DNA of 64,000 nt. Origin: Guptibacillus hwajinpoensis. Its GTDB lineage: Bacteria; Bacillota; Bacilli; Bacillales; Guptibacillaceae. The notes beneath the pieces were generated by a model that did not search any database, was not told the DNA's origin, and saw nothing but the letters and a program-made list of their open reading frames with translations. The stretch's first letter is position 1. Every line of letters starts with the position of its first letter. Below are positions 1 through 8,012 of the stretch, piece after piece. The stretch spans positions 531,466 through 595,465 of the forward strand of contig NZ_LELK01000001.1 of the NCBI RefSeq assembly GCF_001039475.1, written 5' to 3'. The translations under genes were made by a program, and so were the position numbers.

Positions 1-523
1 AAAAACAATTGAAATTGGCTTTCTCACTTATTTGATTTAATTCTTGGCATATTTCTTGTTGAGAAGGGTGAAGTGGGCCGTAGATTAATTCATGTAAATC
101 GCTCGTATGTTGAACGTGACCTTGATCATCTAGAGTAGCAATAATGTAAGACAATCCTCCAAGCACAGCTTCCTCACCAAGTTCATCCCTCAATATTGAA
201 AGATGTTCGATCCCATTAAGAATAGGAAGAACCTTCGCGCCTTTAGCAACAAATGCTTTTAATGCTGGTAAAGTTCCTTCAAGATGGTAACCTTTCACAC
301 CTAATAGGATCAAATCTGGATCTTTAACATCTTCAGGTTTAGTGAAGATAATGGGTTTTTCAATTTCAGTATTTCCCTTCACACTAGTTATTCCTAATCC
401 TTCTTTCTCAATTTGAGATTTTCGACCTTCTCGAACGAAAAAAGTGACATTTTCTCCGGATTCAATCCATCTTGCACCAAAATATGTACCCAGTGCACCC
501 GCACCAAAAATGACAATATTCAT
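1..523 (-). CDS. 2-dehydropantoate 2-reductase family protein, partial (3' end off the window)
   Basis: The minus strand from 523 reads MNIVIFGAGALGTYFGARW, a nucleotide-binding start (GxGxxG) typical of ketopantoate reductases (PanE/ApbA), which reduce 2-dehydropantoate to pantoate with NADPH in pantothenate/CoA synthesis. The later stretches LLGVKGYHLEGTLPAL and LPILNGIEHLSIL match the family's cofactor and substrate regions. About 174 residues are visible; a complete protein has about 300, so the C-terminal domain lies beyond base 1. The start is supported by an AAAGGAG ribosome binding site about 8 bases upstream. Many Bacillaceae have several paralogues, so the true substrate is uncertain. 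It is divergent from the gene at 666. Confidence 0.85.
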   Translation of the reverse strand, partial: MNIVIFGAGALGTYFGARWIESGENVTFFVREGRKSQIEKEGLGITSVKGNTEIEKPIIFTKPEDVKDPDLILLGVKGYHLEGTLPALKAFVAKGAKVLPILNGIEHLSILRDELGEEAVLGGLSYIIATLDDQGHVQHTSDLHELIYGPLHPSQQEICQELNQISEKANFNCF

Positions 524-665
524 AAACACGCTCCTTTTCGAAATCGCTTTCTTCACTATTACTCTACTTTTTTATACTGTATATTTCAAGAAATTAGCGA
601 AGGGAAATAAGGAGACGATCGAGAATGAAGAATTGTAGAAGTACTAGAGGAAAGGGAGGATAAAT

Positions 666-1559
666 ATGAAAAAGTTATCTCAAGAACAATACAAAAAAGC
701 AAGTTCTTATATTAAACGCTATGCGAGACCGATTGATCGTTCATTTTTTGCATTTTGGAAGGGAGAAGCAAGTTCTGAAGAAGTAATTCATGAGCTTGAA
801 GCCTTTCGAAATTCTGACGGAGGGTTTGGGCATAGTCTTGAGCCAGATTTCAGATTGAAGGAATCTTCACCTATGGCAACTTCGGTAGCATTTCAATATA
901 TGAAAAAAATCGGGGTATCAAAAAGCCATCCCTTCGTTAAGGAAGGGATAGCATACTTTATAAACACGTTTAATAAAAACAGAGAATGTTGGATTGCAGT
1001 TCCTGATAGCGTAAATGACGTTCCTCACGCTCCTTGGTGGCATGTTGGTGGTCAGAAGCCGTTTAGTGGAAATCCTGATGCAGAAATTGTTGGGTATCTT
1101 CTACATTATGGCGAGGATAATCATGATTTTGCTAATAGAATGATTCCTAAAGTAATGGGCCATCTTGAAAACCTAAATGAATATGAAATTCATGAAGTAC
1201 TTTGTTATTTAAGATTCGCTAATTTGGTTGGTGGTGAAGAAGAGGAAACGATCATGAATAAAATTAACAGCAAGCTACCAACAATAATTGATCCTCCTGA
1301 AAAATGGGATCACTATGGCGTACAGCCAGTAGTTCTTGCAGAATCAGAGGAATCACCATTTGCAAAGGAATTAAATCAGGAACTTCATGTTAATCTGGAT
1401 TATCTTATTGATAAACAGCTAGCTGATGGTAGTTTTGAACCAAGTTGGGAATGGGGACAATACGAGAATGTATGGGAGAAAGCGAAGCAGGAATGGAAAG
1501 GGTATTTAACAGTACAGCAACTTATTGTTCTTACTCAGTTTGGAAGAATTGAAAGTTAA
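666..1559 (+). CDS. Uncharacterised protein, possible alpha/alpha-toroid (prenyltransferase/terpene-cyclase-like) fold
   Basis: A 297-residue soluble protein with no signal peptide or membrane segments. It contains repeats of the type FRNSDGGFGHSLEPD (about residues 48-62) and LADGSFEPSWEWG (about 252-265). These resemble the QW-like DGGF/DGSF motifs of alpha/alpha-toroid proteins such as squalene cyclases and prenyltransferases. The acidic DxDD catalytic motif of cyclases is not evident, so an enzymatic role cannot be assigned. The start follows a GGGAGG ribosome binding site. It is followed 70 bases later by an oxidoreductase gene on the same strand. The fold assignment is an inference from short motifs. 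Confidence 0.75.
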   Translation: MKKLSQEQYKKASSYIKRYARPIDRSFFAFWKGEASSEEVIHELEAFRNSDGGFGHSLEPDFRLKESSPMATSVAFQYMKKIGVSKSHPFVKEGIAYFINTFNKNRECWIAVPDSVNDVPHAPWWHVGGQKPFSGNPDAEIVGYLLHYGEDNHDFANRMIPKVMGHLENLNEYEIHEVLCYLRFANLVGGEEEETIMNKINSKLPTIIDPPEKWDHYGVQPVVLAESEESPFAKELNQELHVNLDYLIDKQLADGSFEPSWEWGQYENVWEKAKQEWKGYLTVQQLIVLTQFGRIES

Positions 1560-1630
1560 TTTGTTTAGAATTGTCCACGTAGTGGGAACATAATAGGGAA
1601 TGAGAAAGAGAAAGAGAGGAGTTTGCTATT

Positions 1631-2569
1631 ATGAAAGCAGTAGTGATTGAACAGTATGGTGGTAAAGATCAGTTACATGAAAAAGAACTAGAGTCCCCAT
1701 CTCCTGAGAAAAATCAGGTAGTGGTAGAGAGCTACGCGACCTCAATTAATCCAATTGATTGGAAATTGAGAGAGGGATACTTAAAGGAAATGCTACCTTT
1801 CAATTTCCCAATCGTTTTAGGATGGGATATCTCAGGTGTTATTAAAGAAGTTGGAGAAGATGTTAAGGATTTTAAAGTCGGCGATCGGGTTTTTGCAAGA
1901 CCAGCCACTACAGCAAATGGTACATATGCAGAAGAAGTTGTAGTTGATGATCATTTGCTTGCACGGATACCAGATTCGATTTCGTTTGAGGAAGCAGCAT
2001 CTGTGCCACTCGTAGGTTTAACGGCTTGGCAGTGCCTGATTGATTTTGCAGATCTACAAAAAGGTGAAAAAGTTCTTATTCATGCAGGAGCCGGTGGCGT
2101 CGGAAGTTTTGCTATCCAGCTTGCTAAGTATAAGGGAGCATTTGTAGCGACGACAGCGAGTGGTAAGAATGAGGAGTATTTAAAATCCATTGGCGCAGAT
2201 CTTGTGATTAATTATCGTGAGCAGGATTTCTCAGAAGTGGTAGAAGAGTATGATGTTGTTCTGGATACGATGGGTGGAGATATTCAGGATAAGAGCTTTT
2301 CGGTTTTACGAGGGAATGGTCGCCTCGTTTCCATCGTAGGTGAACCTGATAAAAATAAAGCGAAAGAGATGGGAGTTCGATCTGGAAACGTTTGGCTTGA
2401 ACCAAATGGTGAGCAACTCAAAGAAATTGCTTCACTAATGGATCGAGGAGAAATCAAGGCTTCGATTGGACATCGTTTCCCGTTTGGTGAAGAAGGAATT
2501 CGAGAAGCGCATGCTCTAAGTGAATCTCACCATGCAAGAGGGAAGATTGTTATTTTGTTTGATAAATAG
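1631..2569 (+). CDS. NADP-dependent zinc-free alcohol dehydrogenase / quinone oxidoreductase family
   Basis: A 312-residue medium-chain dehydrogenase/reductase. The N-terminal GroES-like domain (about residues 1-120, with SINPIDWKLREG and GWDISGVIKEVGEDV) precedes a Rossmann domain with the motif HAGAGGVGSFAIQLAK (about 150-165) that binds NADPH. The catalytic zinc ligands of classical alcohol dehydrogenases are absent, which fits the quinone oxidoreductase branch that reduces quinones or activated enones. An AGAGGAG site precedes the ATG. A hairpin terminator lies just after the stop codon. The physiological substrate is not predictable. Confidence 0.9.
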   Translation: MKAVVIEQYGGKDQLHEKELESPSPEKNQVVVESYATSINPIDWKLREGYLKEMLPFNFPIVLGWDISGVIKEVGEDVKDFKVGDRVFARPATTANGTYAEEVVVDDHLLARIPDSISFEEAASVPLVGLTAWQCLIDFADLQKGEKVLIHAGAGGVGSFAIQLAKYKGAFVATTASGKNEEYLKSIGADLVINYREQDFSEVVEEYDVVLDTMGGDIQDKSFSVLRGNGRLVSIVGEPDKNKAKEMGVRSGNVWLEPNGEQLKEIASLMDRGEIKASIGHRFPFGEEGIREAHALSESHHARGKIVILFDK

Positions 2570-2575
2570 TGTAAA

Positions 2576-2600
2576 GTAGCGGCGAGACCGCTGCTTTTTT
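2576..2600 (+). terminator. Rho-independent terminator after the oxidoreductase gene
   Basis: A 7-bp stem (GTAGCGG pairing with CCGCTGC) with a 5-base loop, followed by a run of six T, directly downstream of the stop at 2569. Confidence 0.8.
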
Positions 2601-2702
2601 ACATTAGCACAAAATAATTTCACTTACCGTATTGATAACATATTTAAAAACAGACCGTGGTAAAATTTTCAGATGATAAACTAATTTGCAATAGAAAATA
2701 AA

Positions 2703-2733
2703 AAGAAGTCGGAACAATTTGTCCCGACTTCTT
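2703..2733 (-). terminator. Rho-independent terminator of the YjiH-family gene
   Basis: A 10-bp perfect stem (AAGAAGTCGG with CCGACTTCTT). On the minus strand it is followed by a T-rich tract, 5 bases after the stop codon of the gene ending at 2738. Confidence 0.85.
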
Positions 2734-2737
2734 AGAT

Positions 2738-4105
2738 TTAAAAGATAATATGAGCCATGATAACAATAATGGGTAATGAGATAATTGTACGTTCAAGGAA
2801 AATGATAAAGAGGTCGATAAACCTTACAGGTACTTTTGATCCAAGAAGTAGTCCGCCCACTTCAGACATATAAATGAGCTGAGATACTGAAAGACTTGCA
2901 ATAACAAAACGTGTTAAATCACTCTCAATATCTGCACCAATAATAGCTGGGAGGAACATATCAGCAAATCCAATTACCATTGTTTGTGCAGCTTCAGCTG
3001 CTTCAGGAACCTGCATGACATTAAGTATAGGAACAAATGGAGCTCCTAGGTAGCTAAATATAGGAGTTGTTTCTGCGATAATTAAGGCTACTGTTCCAAT
3101 TGCCATAACGATTGGAATTACTCCCATCCACATATCTAGGACGTTTTGAATACCGCCCTTAATAACTTTAGAAGTTCGGTTATCTTCTGCAGTCCTAGTT
3201 GCCTGAACAAGTCCCCAACGAAAACGTGACATGTTTTTTGGTATGGTATCATCCGGTACCTCTGCTGCAGATTCAAAAGTTGTATCAGCTTTACGAGATA
3301 AAGGAGGTATTCTAGGCATAATAACGGCTGCAACCACACCTGCTAAAACAATCGTTAAGTAATATGGAATAACGTATTGCTCAAGCTTCATTTGCTGGAG
3401 TACAACAATACTAAAAGTGATGGATACAACTGAAAAAGTTGTACCGATAACTGCAGCTTCTCTTTTTGTATAATAACCTTGTTCATACTGTTTACTTGTT
3501 AATAATACTCCGATCGTGCCATCTCCCATCCAAGATGCAAGACAATCAATTGACGATCGGCCAGGAAGCGTGAAAATGGGACGCATAATCTTTGTAAGAA
3601 GCGTACCGCAAAATTCCAATAAACCGAAGTTTAATAGAAGAGGCAAGAAAATTCCTGCAAATAAGAAAACAGAAAATAGAATCGGAATTAAATCATTAAG
3701 TAATAAACCGCCCGTTGCATCTGACCAGATCCATTCTGGACCGATATTGAATAGGGTCAGAATAGCAAATATCATCCCTAAAATCCTAGCAAAAAGCCAG
3801 ATTGGTGAAACCTGGAGAAGACTTACCAAAAATGGGCTTTTCGTCACCCAAGTTGGTTTTATGATAACGGCTATGAATGTAAGAATAGCAGTAATTGAAA
3901 TGACAATAGTCATAATGACTGGCAATTTCACTGGTATAGTAGAACCGAATAACCCCTGCAGCCAACCTGCAAGTCTAGCAATCGGTATTGTCACGCCCTC
4001 ATCATTTGGTATTGGAATCATGAATAAGAAGATTCCGATTAGAGAGGGGATCGCGAATTTAAGAATTCCCTTTGAAGTTAATTTAGTGTGAAGATTACTG
4101 TCCAT
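2738..4105 (-). CDS. YjiH-family membrane protein with nucleoside-recognition (Gate) domain
   Basis: A 455-residue integral membrane protein with about ten hydrophobic segments. The stretch around residues 190-215 (SSIDCLASWMGDGTIGVLLTSKQYEQGYYTKREAA) and the C-terminal half (GFADMFLPAIIGADIESDLTRF) match the nucleoside-recognition/Gate domain of the YjiH family. Members are thought to be transporters, but the substrate is not established. The ATG at 4105 follows GAGGTGA on the minus strand. It is monocistronic, with its own terminator. A long open frame on the opposite strand (3516-4091) is judged a shadow. Confidence 0.85.
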   Translation of the reverse strand: MDSNLHTKLTSKGILKFAIPSLIGIFLFMIPIPNDEGVTIPIARLAGWLQGLFGSTIPVKLPVIMTIVISITAILTFIAVIIKPTWVTKSPFLVSLLQVSPIWLFARILGMIFAILTLFNIGPEWIWSDATGGLLLNDLIPILFSVFLFAGIFLPLLLNFGLLEFCGTLLTKIMRPIFTLPGRSSIDCLASWMGDGTIGVLLTSKQYEQGYYTKREAAVIGTTFSVVSITFSIVVLQQMKLEQYVIPYYLTIVLAGVVAAVIMPRIPPLSRKADTTFESAAEVPDDTIPKNMSRFRWGLVQATRTAEDNRTSKVIKGGIQNVLDMWMGVIPIVMAIGTVALIIAETTPIFSYLGAPFVPILNVMQVPEAAEAAQTMVIGFADMFLPAIIGADIESDLTRFVIASLSVSQLIYMSEVGGLLLGSKVPVRFIDLFIIFLERTIISLPIIVIMAHIIF

Positions 4106-4345
4106 AGTAGCGTCACCTCTGTCGTAGTCAACGAATTTTTCATAAATAAAAACGTATGTTTATAAAAACATAGTTATGAATATAACATATCAACTCCTTT
4201 AATTAAACATGAAAATGCAATCACTTGAATAAAAAAAGTGTTCAGAAAAAAGCGAACAATACTATTATATCGTGAAATCGTTAACAAGAAAAGACTGGTA
4301 TTATGCTAAAACATTGAGTAATCTAAGAAGAGACTTGGAATCAAA

Positions 4346-4377
4346 AAAAGGTCAAGGATATATATCCTTGACCTTTT
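4346..4377. terminator. Perfect palindrome, bidirectional terminator
   Basis: A 24-base palindrome centred at 4361/4362 (arm GGTCAAGGAT, loop ATAT) flanked by A4 and T4. It can end transcription from either strand and lies downstream of the small minus-strand gene at 4404. Confidence 0.75.
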
Positions 4378-4403
4378 GGCATCGTTTATTTAATAAAATA
4401 GAA

Positions 4404-4634
4404 TCACACGGTCCTTGATGGTATGTGAAGTTCGTATTCTTCTTCAAATGTTGAACCAAAGAAACAAGAAGCACATTTTCGATAACCTTTTTGACGAAGA
4501 AAAACAAGAAGATCTTGTTCATGATTTGCTTCGCTCCGGTCTTTAATCGGGGTCTCGGGTAAATGACATTCATCACCAGCGTATGCTGTCCTATGGACAA
4601 TTTGTTTTTGGTGGTCAATCATGTATTTTCCCAT
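4404..4634 (-). CDS. Small uncharacterised protein, 76 residues
   Basis: The frame encodes a polar 76-residue protein beginning MGKYMIDHQKQIVHRTAYAG. It has a lone cysteine near residue 23 and a CASC pair near 54-57 that might bind metal. A competing overlapping frame (4352-4618) has a less protein-like composition. The upstream region has no strong ribosome binding site; an internal ATG four codons later is an alternative start. The palindromic terminator at 4346-4377 lies downstream in the right place. No family is firmly recognised, so this is a conserved-looking hypothetical protein only. Confidence 0.5.
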   Translation of the reverse strand: MGKYMIDHQKQIVHRTAYAGDECHLPETPIKDRSEANHEQDLLVFLRQKGYRKCASCFFGSTFEEEYELHIPSRTV

Positions 4635-4843
4635 ATATGTTTATCAAGTCCCATCTATAATAATATGTTTTTATCATTGTAACATACTATACAATGCATT
4701 GATATAGCACAAACTAGTTATTATACCCTATTTAAGACCGTGATATTACAATTAGTGTGTATTTTTTAAAATTTATTTAAATAACTATACTGATACTTTT
4801 ATAGTAGATGATAAGCAAATATGATTTTAGAAAGGACGAACCA

Positions 4844-5851
4844 ATGATTACTCTCATTGAAGGAACTGATCTATCTGTACGAACCATTAAAACAGAAGAT
4901 GAACTGCACATTTTGAAATGGTTAACAAACGATGAAGTATTGGCTTATTATGAAGGAAGAGACAAAATATACACGATCGATAAAGTACGGAGTGATTTTT
5001 TTGTTGATGATAATGAAACAAGATGCCTCATTTACAAGGACAACTCTCCAATTGGCTATATACAATTTTACCCGCTCAATGAAGTATGTGGTATTTCTCT
5101 TCCTGTAAACTCATACGGAATGGATCAATTCATTGGAGAGCCAACATACTGGAACAAAGGAATTGGTACGAAAATCGTTACAATGATCGTTAACTATCTA
5201 ATTGAAAAAGTAGAAGCTTCCCTGATCGTGATGGATCCACAAACGTGGAATAAAAGAGCGATCACTTGCTATGAGAACGTTGGATTTGAAAGAAAGTGCG
5301 TGCTTTCTAGAAATGAATTTCATGAGGGTGAGTGGAGAGATTGTTATTTAATGGTCTATGATTCGCATGCATACAACATACAGCGAATTGGGAAGGAACA
5401 TCAAGTGGAATTGCAAAAGTTATTTACATCGCTATGGGGAAGTACCGAAATGGTTATTACATCTGGAGAATACGACTTAAGTAAACTAGAAGGGTACATA
5501 GCTTATAATAAAATGGGCCTGATTTGTGGAGTCATTACCTTTCATCTTAATGAGAACTTCCTTGAAATCATTTCACTTGATAGCTTAGTCGGAAATAATG
5601 GGATAGGAAGCCGATTGTTAATGGAAGTTGAAATGACTGCTCTAATGAACGGATTTCATGAGATTGCACTCGTTACGACAAATGATAACCTTCACGCTCT
5701 TCGATTTTATCAAAGAAAAGGATATCGATTAACTGGTGTAAAATTAAATGCAGTGGACCAAGCACGAGTGCAAAAACCGGAAATCCCTGAAATAGGTTAT
5801 CATCAAATACCAATTCATGATGAGCTGGATCTTAGGAAAAGTTTAGTGTAA
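4844..5851 (+). CDS. Tandem GNAT acetyltransferase (AAC(6')-like domain plus second GNAT)
   Basis: A 335-residue protein with two GNAT domains. Residues 1 to about 175 resemble aminoglycoside 6'-N-acetyltransferase-type enzymes, with the acetyl-CoA loop in YWNKGIGTKIV and the ending CYENVGFERK. Residues from about 180 to 300 form a second GNAT, with SLVGNNGIGSRLL as its acetyl-CoA loop and HALRFYQRKGYRLTG. The tail PEIPEIGYHQIPIHDELDL is typical of small Bacillus GNATs. The start at 4844 is chosen because AAAGGA lies 7 bases upstream; a longer frame from 4808 lacks a ribosome binding site. Aminoglycoside resistance is possible but unproven; the acceptor is unknown. Confidence 0.8.
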   Translation: MITLIEGTDLSVRTIKTEDELHILKWLTNDEVLAYYEGRDKIYTIDKVRSDFFVDDNETRCLIYKDNSPIGYIQFYPLNEVCGISLPVNSYGMDQFIGEPTYWNKGIGTKIVTMIVNYLIEKVEASLIVMDPQTWNKRAITCYENVGFERKCVLSRNEFHEGEWRDCYLMVYDSHAYNIQRIGKEHQVELQKLFTSLWGSTEMVITSGEYDLSKLEGYIAYNKMGLICGVITFHLNENFLEIISLDSLVGNNGIGSRLLMEVEMTALMNGFHEIALVTTNDNLHALRFYQRKGYRLTGVKLNAVDQARVQKPEIPEIGYHQIPIHDELDLRKSLV

Positions 5852-6019
5852 GAGGGACAGTATGACCATTACCATAAAAAATAAGGTATTAGCCTCGGGC
5901 ATTTACTAACGGTTCAAAGCAAGTCATCAATAAGAATGCTCAGACGATGTTTCATCCTTACCAAAGCCTATCTTTAGCGAGTGTTTTAAGCGATTGGAGA
6001 ATTTTGTGCTATTCAAAAA

Positions 6020-6055
6020 AATAAGCCCCTGACGACGAATCGTCAGGGGCTTATT
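6020..6055 (-). terminator. Strong terminator of the cold shock gene
   Basis: A 16-bp perfect stem (half containing AAGCCCCTGACGA) with a 4-base loop. On the minus strand it is followed by six T, just after the csp stop at 6063. Confidence 0.92.
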
Positions 6056-6062
6056 AAGCCAT

Positions 6063-6263
6063 TTATGCTTTTGTTACGTTAGCTGCTTGTGGTCCGCGGT
6101 TACCTTCTACGATTTCGAAGTTAACTTCTTGGCCTTCGTCAAGTGTTTTGAAACCTTCGCCGTTGATTGCAGAGAAGTGTACGAATACGTCGTCTCCACC
6201 TTCAACTTCGATGAAACCGAAACCTTTTTCAGCGTTGAACCATTTTACTTTACCGTTTTGCAT
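6063..6263 (-). CDS. Cold shock protein, CspA family
   Basis: A 66-residue single OB-fold protein beginning [20 protein letters not shown], with RNP1 (KGFGFIEV) and RNP2 (VFVHF) nucleic-acid-binding motifs. It is the normal length for CspB/CspD-type RNA chaperones, which keep mRNA single-stranded at low temperature and during growth. The start at 6263 is preceded by AGGAGG; the longer open frame to 6314 has no comparable site. The promoter lies about 180 bases upstream, giving the long 5' leader typical of cold-shock genes. Which csp paralogue this is cannot be said. Confidence 0.97.
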   Translation of the reverse strand: MQNGKVKWFNAEKGFGFIEVEGGDDVFVHFSAINGEGFKTLDEGQEVNFEIVEGNRGPQAANVTKA

Positions 6264-6440
6264 AAAAAATTGCCTCCTAATGTACCTCATCGTACATAAT
6301 TTAAAATTCACCATTCACTAATTTAATACGTTTACATTAAAAAACTGCAACTTTGGAAGAGGATTTAACTTTGTTACCCTCTTTCGAAGCTACAGCTAAT
6401 TTAAATCCTAAATATATTAATAGTAAAATGGTTTAAATAT

Positions 6441-6469
6441 ATAATAGCATCGCCTATGTTAAAAAGCAA
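6441..6469 (-). promoter_or_regulatory. Sigma-A type promoter of the cold shock gene
   Basis: On the minus strand TTGCTT (6464-6469), a 17-base spacer and TATTAT (6441-6446). The predicted start near 6433 gives a leader of about 170 nucleotides before the csp ATG at 6263, matching the long structured leaders of cspA-type genes. Confidence 0.6.
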
Positions 6470-6560
6470 ACCATTCTGGAAATTATTTTAGTGATTAAAT
6501 GCTCTGCTTCCATGTTTTTTACGATGTGGCTTATCTTGAATTGGAAGAAAGGAGCCAATC

Positions 6561-6731
6561 ATTGCTATAAACGCCGCTCCTTATCAGTCATCAAGACGAG
6601 AGAGATCCTAAAGGTGTGTTCCAAACGTCATTATCAAGACACTCAACTTACATTAAAGCGACCAATTCTGGACACATTACCCTTATGATTCTCCTAAGAG
6701 AGCGATTGAACAGATTGTTCAAAATACTTGA
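6561..6731 (+). pseudogene. Possible decayed small gene (57 codons across three frames)
   Basis: AAAGGAG at about 6549-6554 is ideally spaced from an ATT at 6561 where an ATG would be expected. Reading on gives AINAAPYQSS. A one-base shift then gives DERDPKGVFQTSLSRHSTYI and KATNSG, and a compensating shift gives THYPYDSPKRAIEQIVQNT followed by TGA at 6731. The two shifts cancel, so the total length is 171 bases. The composition is protein-like in each segment, but no intact frame exists. This may be a pseudogene, a sequence with errors, or chance. No family is recognised. Confidence 0.3.
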
Positions 6732-6805
6732 GCGAATTAGTGTTGATCTGATTCATCTTCTTTTATAATGAATGTATACCAAAAGTTGCAAAGGGGTGTA
6801 CGAAT

Positions 6806-7219
6806 ATGTCCATTGAAAACCCGTCTCGTGAAGAAATCGGGAAAATCCTTAAAGAGAATAAGCGCATAGCTGTTGTGGGTTTATCGAATAACCCAAATCG
6901 AACATCATATATGATTTCACAGGCTATGATGGATGTGGGATATGAGATTATCCCTGTTAATCCAACAATAGACGAATCACTTGGTATTAAAGCAGTTGAT
7001 TCCTTAAAAGACATTGAGGGTCACGTGGATATTGTTAATGTGTTTAGAAGAAGTGAATATTTACCTGATATTATGAAGGATTCAGTTGCCATCAATGCAG
7101 ATGTTTTCTGGTCACAATTAGGTGTAAGCAATGAAGAAGCATATGAATATGGTAAAAAACATAATATCAAAATGATCATGGATCGCTGCATTAAAGTTGA
7201 GCATGCGATGACAAAATAA
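6806..7219 (+). CDS. CoA-binding domain protein (YccU-like)
   Basis: A 137-residue single-domain Rossmann protein of the CoA-binding family related to the N-terminal domain of succinyl-CoA synthetase alpha. The nucleotide-binding start is IAVVGLSNNPNRTSYMISQAM. The strand VGYEIIPVNPTIDESLGIKAV and the segment DVFWSQLGVSNEEAYEYG are typical of the YccU group. A cysteine in MDRCIKVEH near the C-terminus is also typical. The ATG is preceded by AAAGGGG. The cellular role of the family is unknown; it probably binds CoA or acyl-CoA in the cytosol. A bidirectional terminator separates it from the convergent SIMPL gene. Confidence 0.9.
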   Translation: MSIENPSREEIGKILKENKRIAVVGLSNNPNRTSYMISQAMMDVGYEIIPVNPTIDESLGIKAVDSLKDIEGHVDIVNVFRRSEYLPDIMKDSVAINADVFWSQLGVSNEEAYEYGKKHNIKMIMDRCIKVEHAMTK

Positions 7220-7222
7220 AGA

Positions 7223-7252
7223 AAAAGGGCGTAGGTTTTTACGCCCTTTTTT
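7223..7252. terminator. Bidirectional terminator between convergent genes
   Basis: An 11-bp stem (AAAAGGGCGTA with TACGCCCTTTT) with a 6-base loop, flanked by A and T tracts. It serves both the CoA-binding gene and the convergent gene ending at 7251. Confidence 0.88.
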
Positions 7253-7898
7253 ACGTTGGGAAAACGTAGACCATTTTCACTTGAGCGGTCATCGTTAATT
7301 GTCCTGGCTGTATAGAAGTCCCTTCATATTGGCTAAGCATTCGGTAAACAGGTGATGAAGATACTATTTCAGTAACTTGGTGGGGAGTTCTGGGGAGAGG
7401 AACCTTTAAAGCATGAGCAATGTCTTTCGCTTTTTCATTACCTTGTTCGATCGCAAGTGTTAAGGCTCTTTGATTGTATTCTTCTGGATCCTTCACTTTA
7501 AATTGAATGCCAGATAAGCTGTTTGCACCTGAAGCAACTGCTGCGTCTAAAACCGCTCCAGTCTTTTGAATTGGTTCAATCAGGACATTTAGGAGATGAG
7601 TGACTTTATATCCGATAAATTGTTTTGTATTGTTTTCAAACGTATACTCCTCTTCAATTCGATAATCCGACGTTTGAATATCCTCATTCGGTATACCCAT
7701 CTTGTTGAGGGTATTCACGATAGTTGATATCGTATCTGCATTTTCTTTTTGTGCTTCATTAATACGTTTGGATGTATTCTCTGCACCGATCACTGCAAAG
7801 GCTACGTCAGGAGTTGCTTCAATCGTTCCAGTGCCATATACCGTTATCGTGTTCTCAGACATACTCAAGTTTGTATGTTCAATAGGGGTGTTGCTCAT
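7251..7898 (-). CDS. SIMPL domain protein (YggE-like)
   Basis: A 215-residue protein with the SIMPL (DUF541) domain over most of its length: ITVYGTGTIEATPDVAFAVIGAE near the N-terminus, then NKMGIPNEDIQTSDYRIEEEY and a C-terminal PGQLTMTAQVKMVYVF. These are the usual signature segments. The family forms oligomeric rings, and YggE has been linked to oxidative stress protection, though biochemical function is unclear. No signal peptide is evident, unlike the periplasmic E. coli member. The start is preceded by AAAGG at a rather long spacing of 11. It is divergent from the aminopeptidase gene. Confidence 0.85.
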   Translation of the reverse strand: MSNTPIEHTNLSMSENTITVYGTGTIEATPDVAFAVIGAENTSKRINEAQKENADTISTIVNTLNKMGIPNEDIQTSDYRIEEEYTFENNTKQFIGYKVTHLLNVLIEPIQKTGAVLDAAVASGANSLSGIQFKVKDPEEYNQRALTLAIEQGNEKAKDIAHALKVPLPRTPHQVTEIVSSSPVYRMLSQYEGTSIQPGQLTMTAQVKMVYVFPT

Positions 7899-8012
7899 TC
7901 TTCACACGCCTTTCTTTAGAATATTGAAGATATAACTAGGATATAGAGGACAGAAAGTGTGAGTTTTGTTAAAATTCTAAGTAGTCGTTTTGAAACTAAG
8001 GAGGAATTGATT

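Noticed and set aside
3516-4091. A 191-codon plus-strand frame opposite the YjiH-family gene
   Set aside because: It lies wholly within a membrane-protein gene in antisense, has low-complexity composition and no ribosome binding site; a shadow frame.
4346-4377. The perfect palindrome as a transposon end or operator
   Set aside because: It has A/T flanks and a position typical of a bidirectional terminator, and no matching copy or transposase was seen.
4352-4618. An 88-codon frame overlapping the small gene at 4404
   Set aside because: Basic, low-complexity translation that runs into the terminator palindrome; the 76-residue frame is more protein-like.
6491-6688. A 65-codon plus-strand frame in the csp upstream region
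   Set aside because: It overlaps the csp leader/promoter side and the decayed gene in another frame; no ribosome binding site before its start.
7959-8012. An upstream GTG start for the M29 aminopeptidase
   Set aside because: No ribosome binding site nearby; AAGGAGG fits the TTG at 8013 and the family N-terminus.
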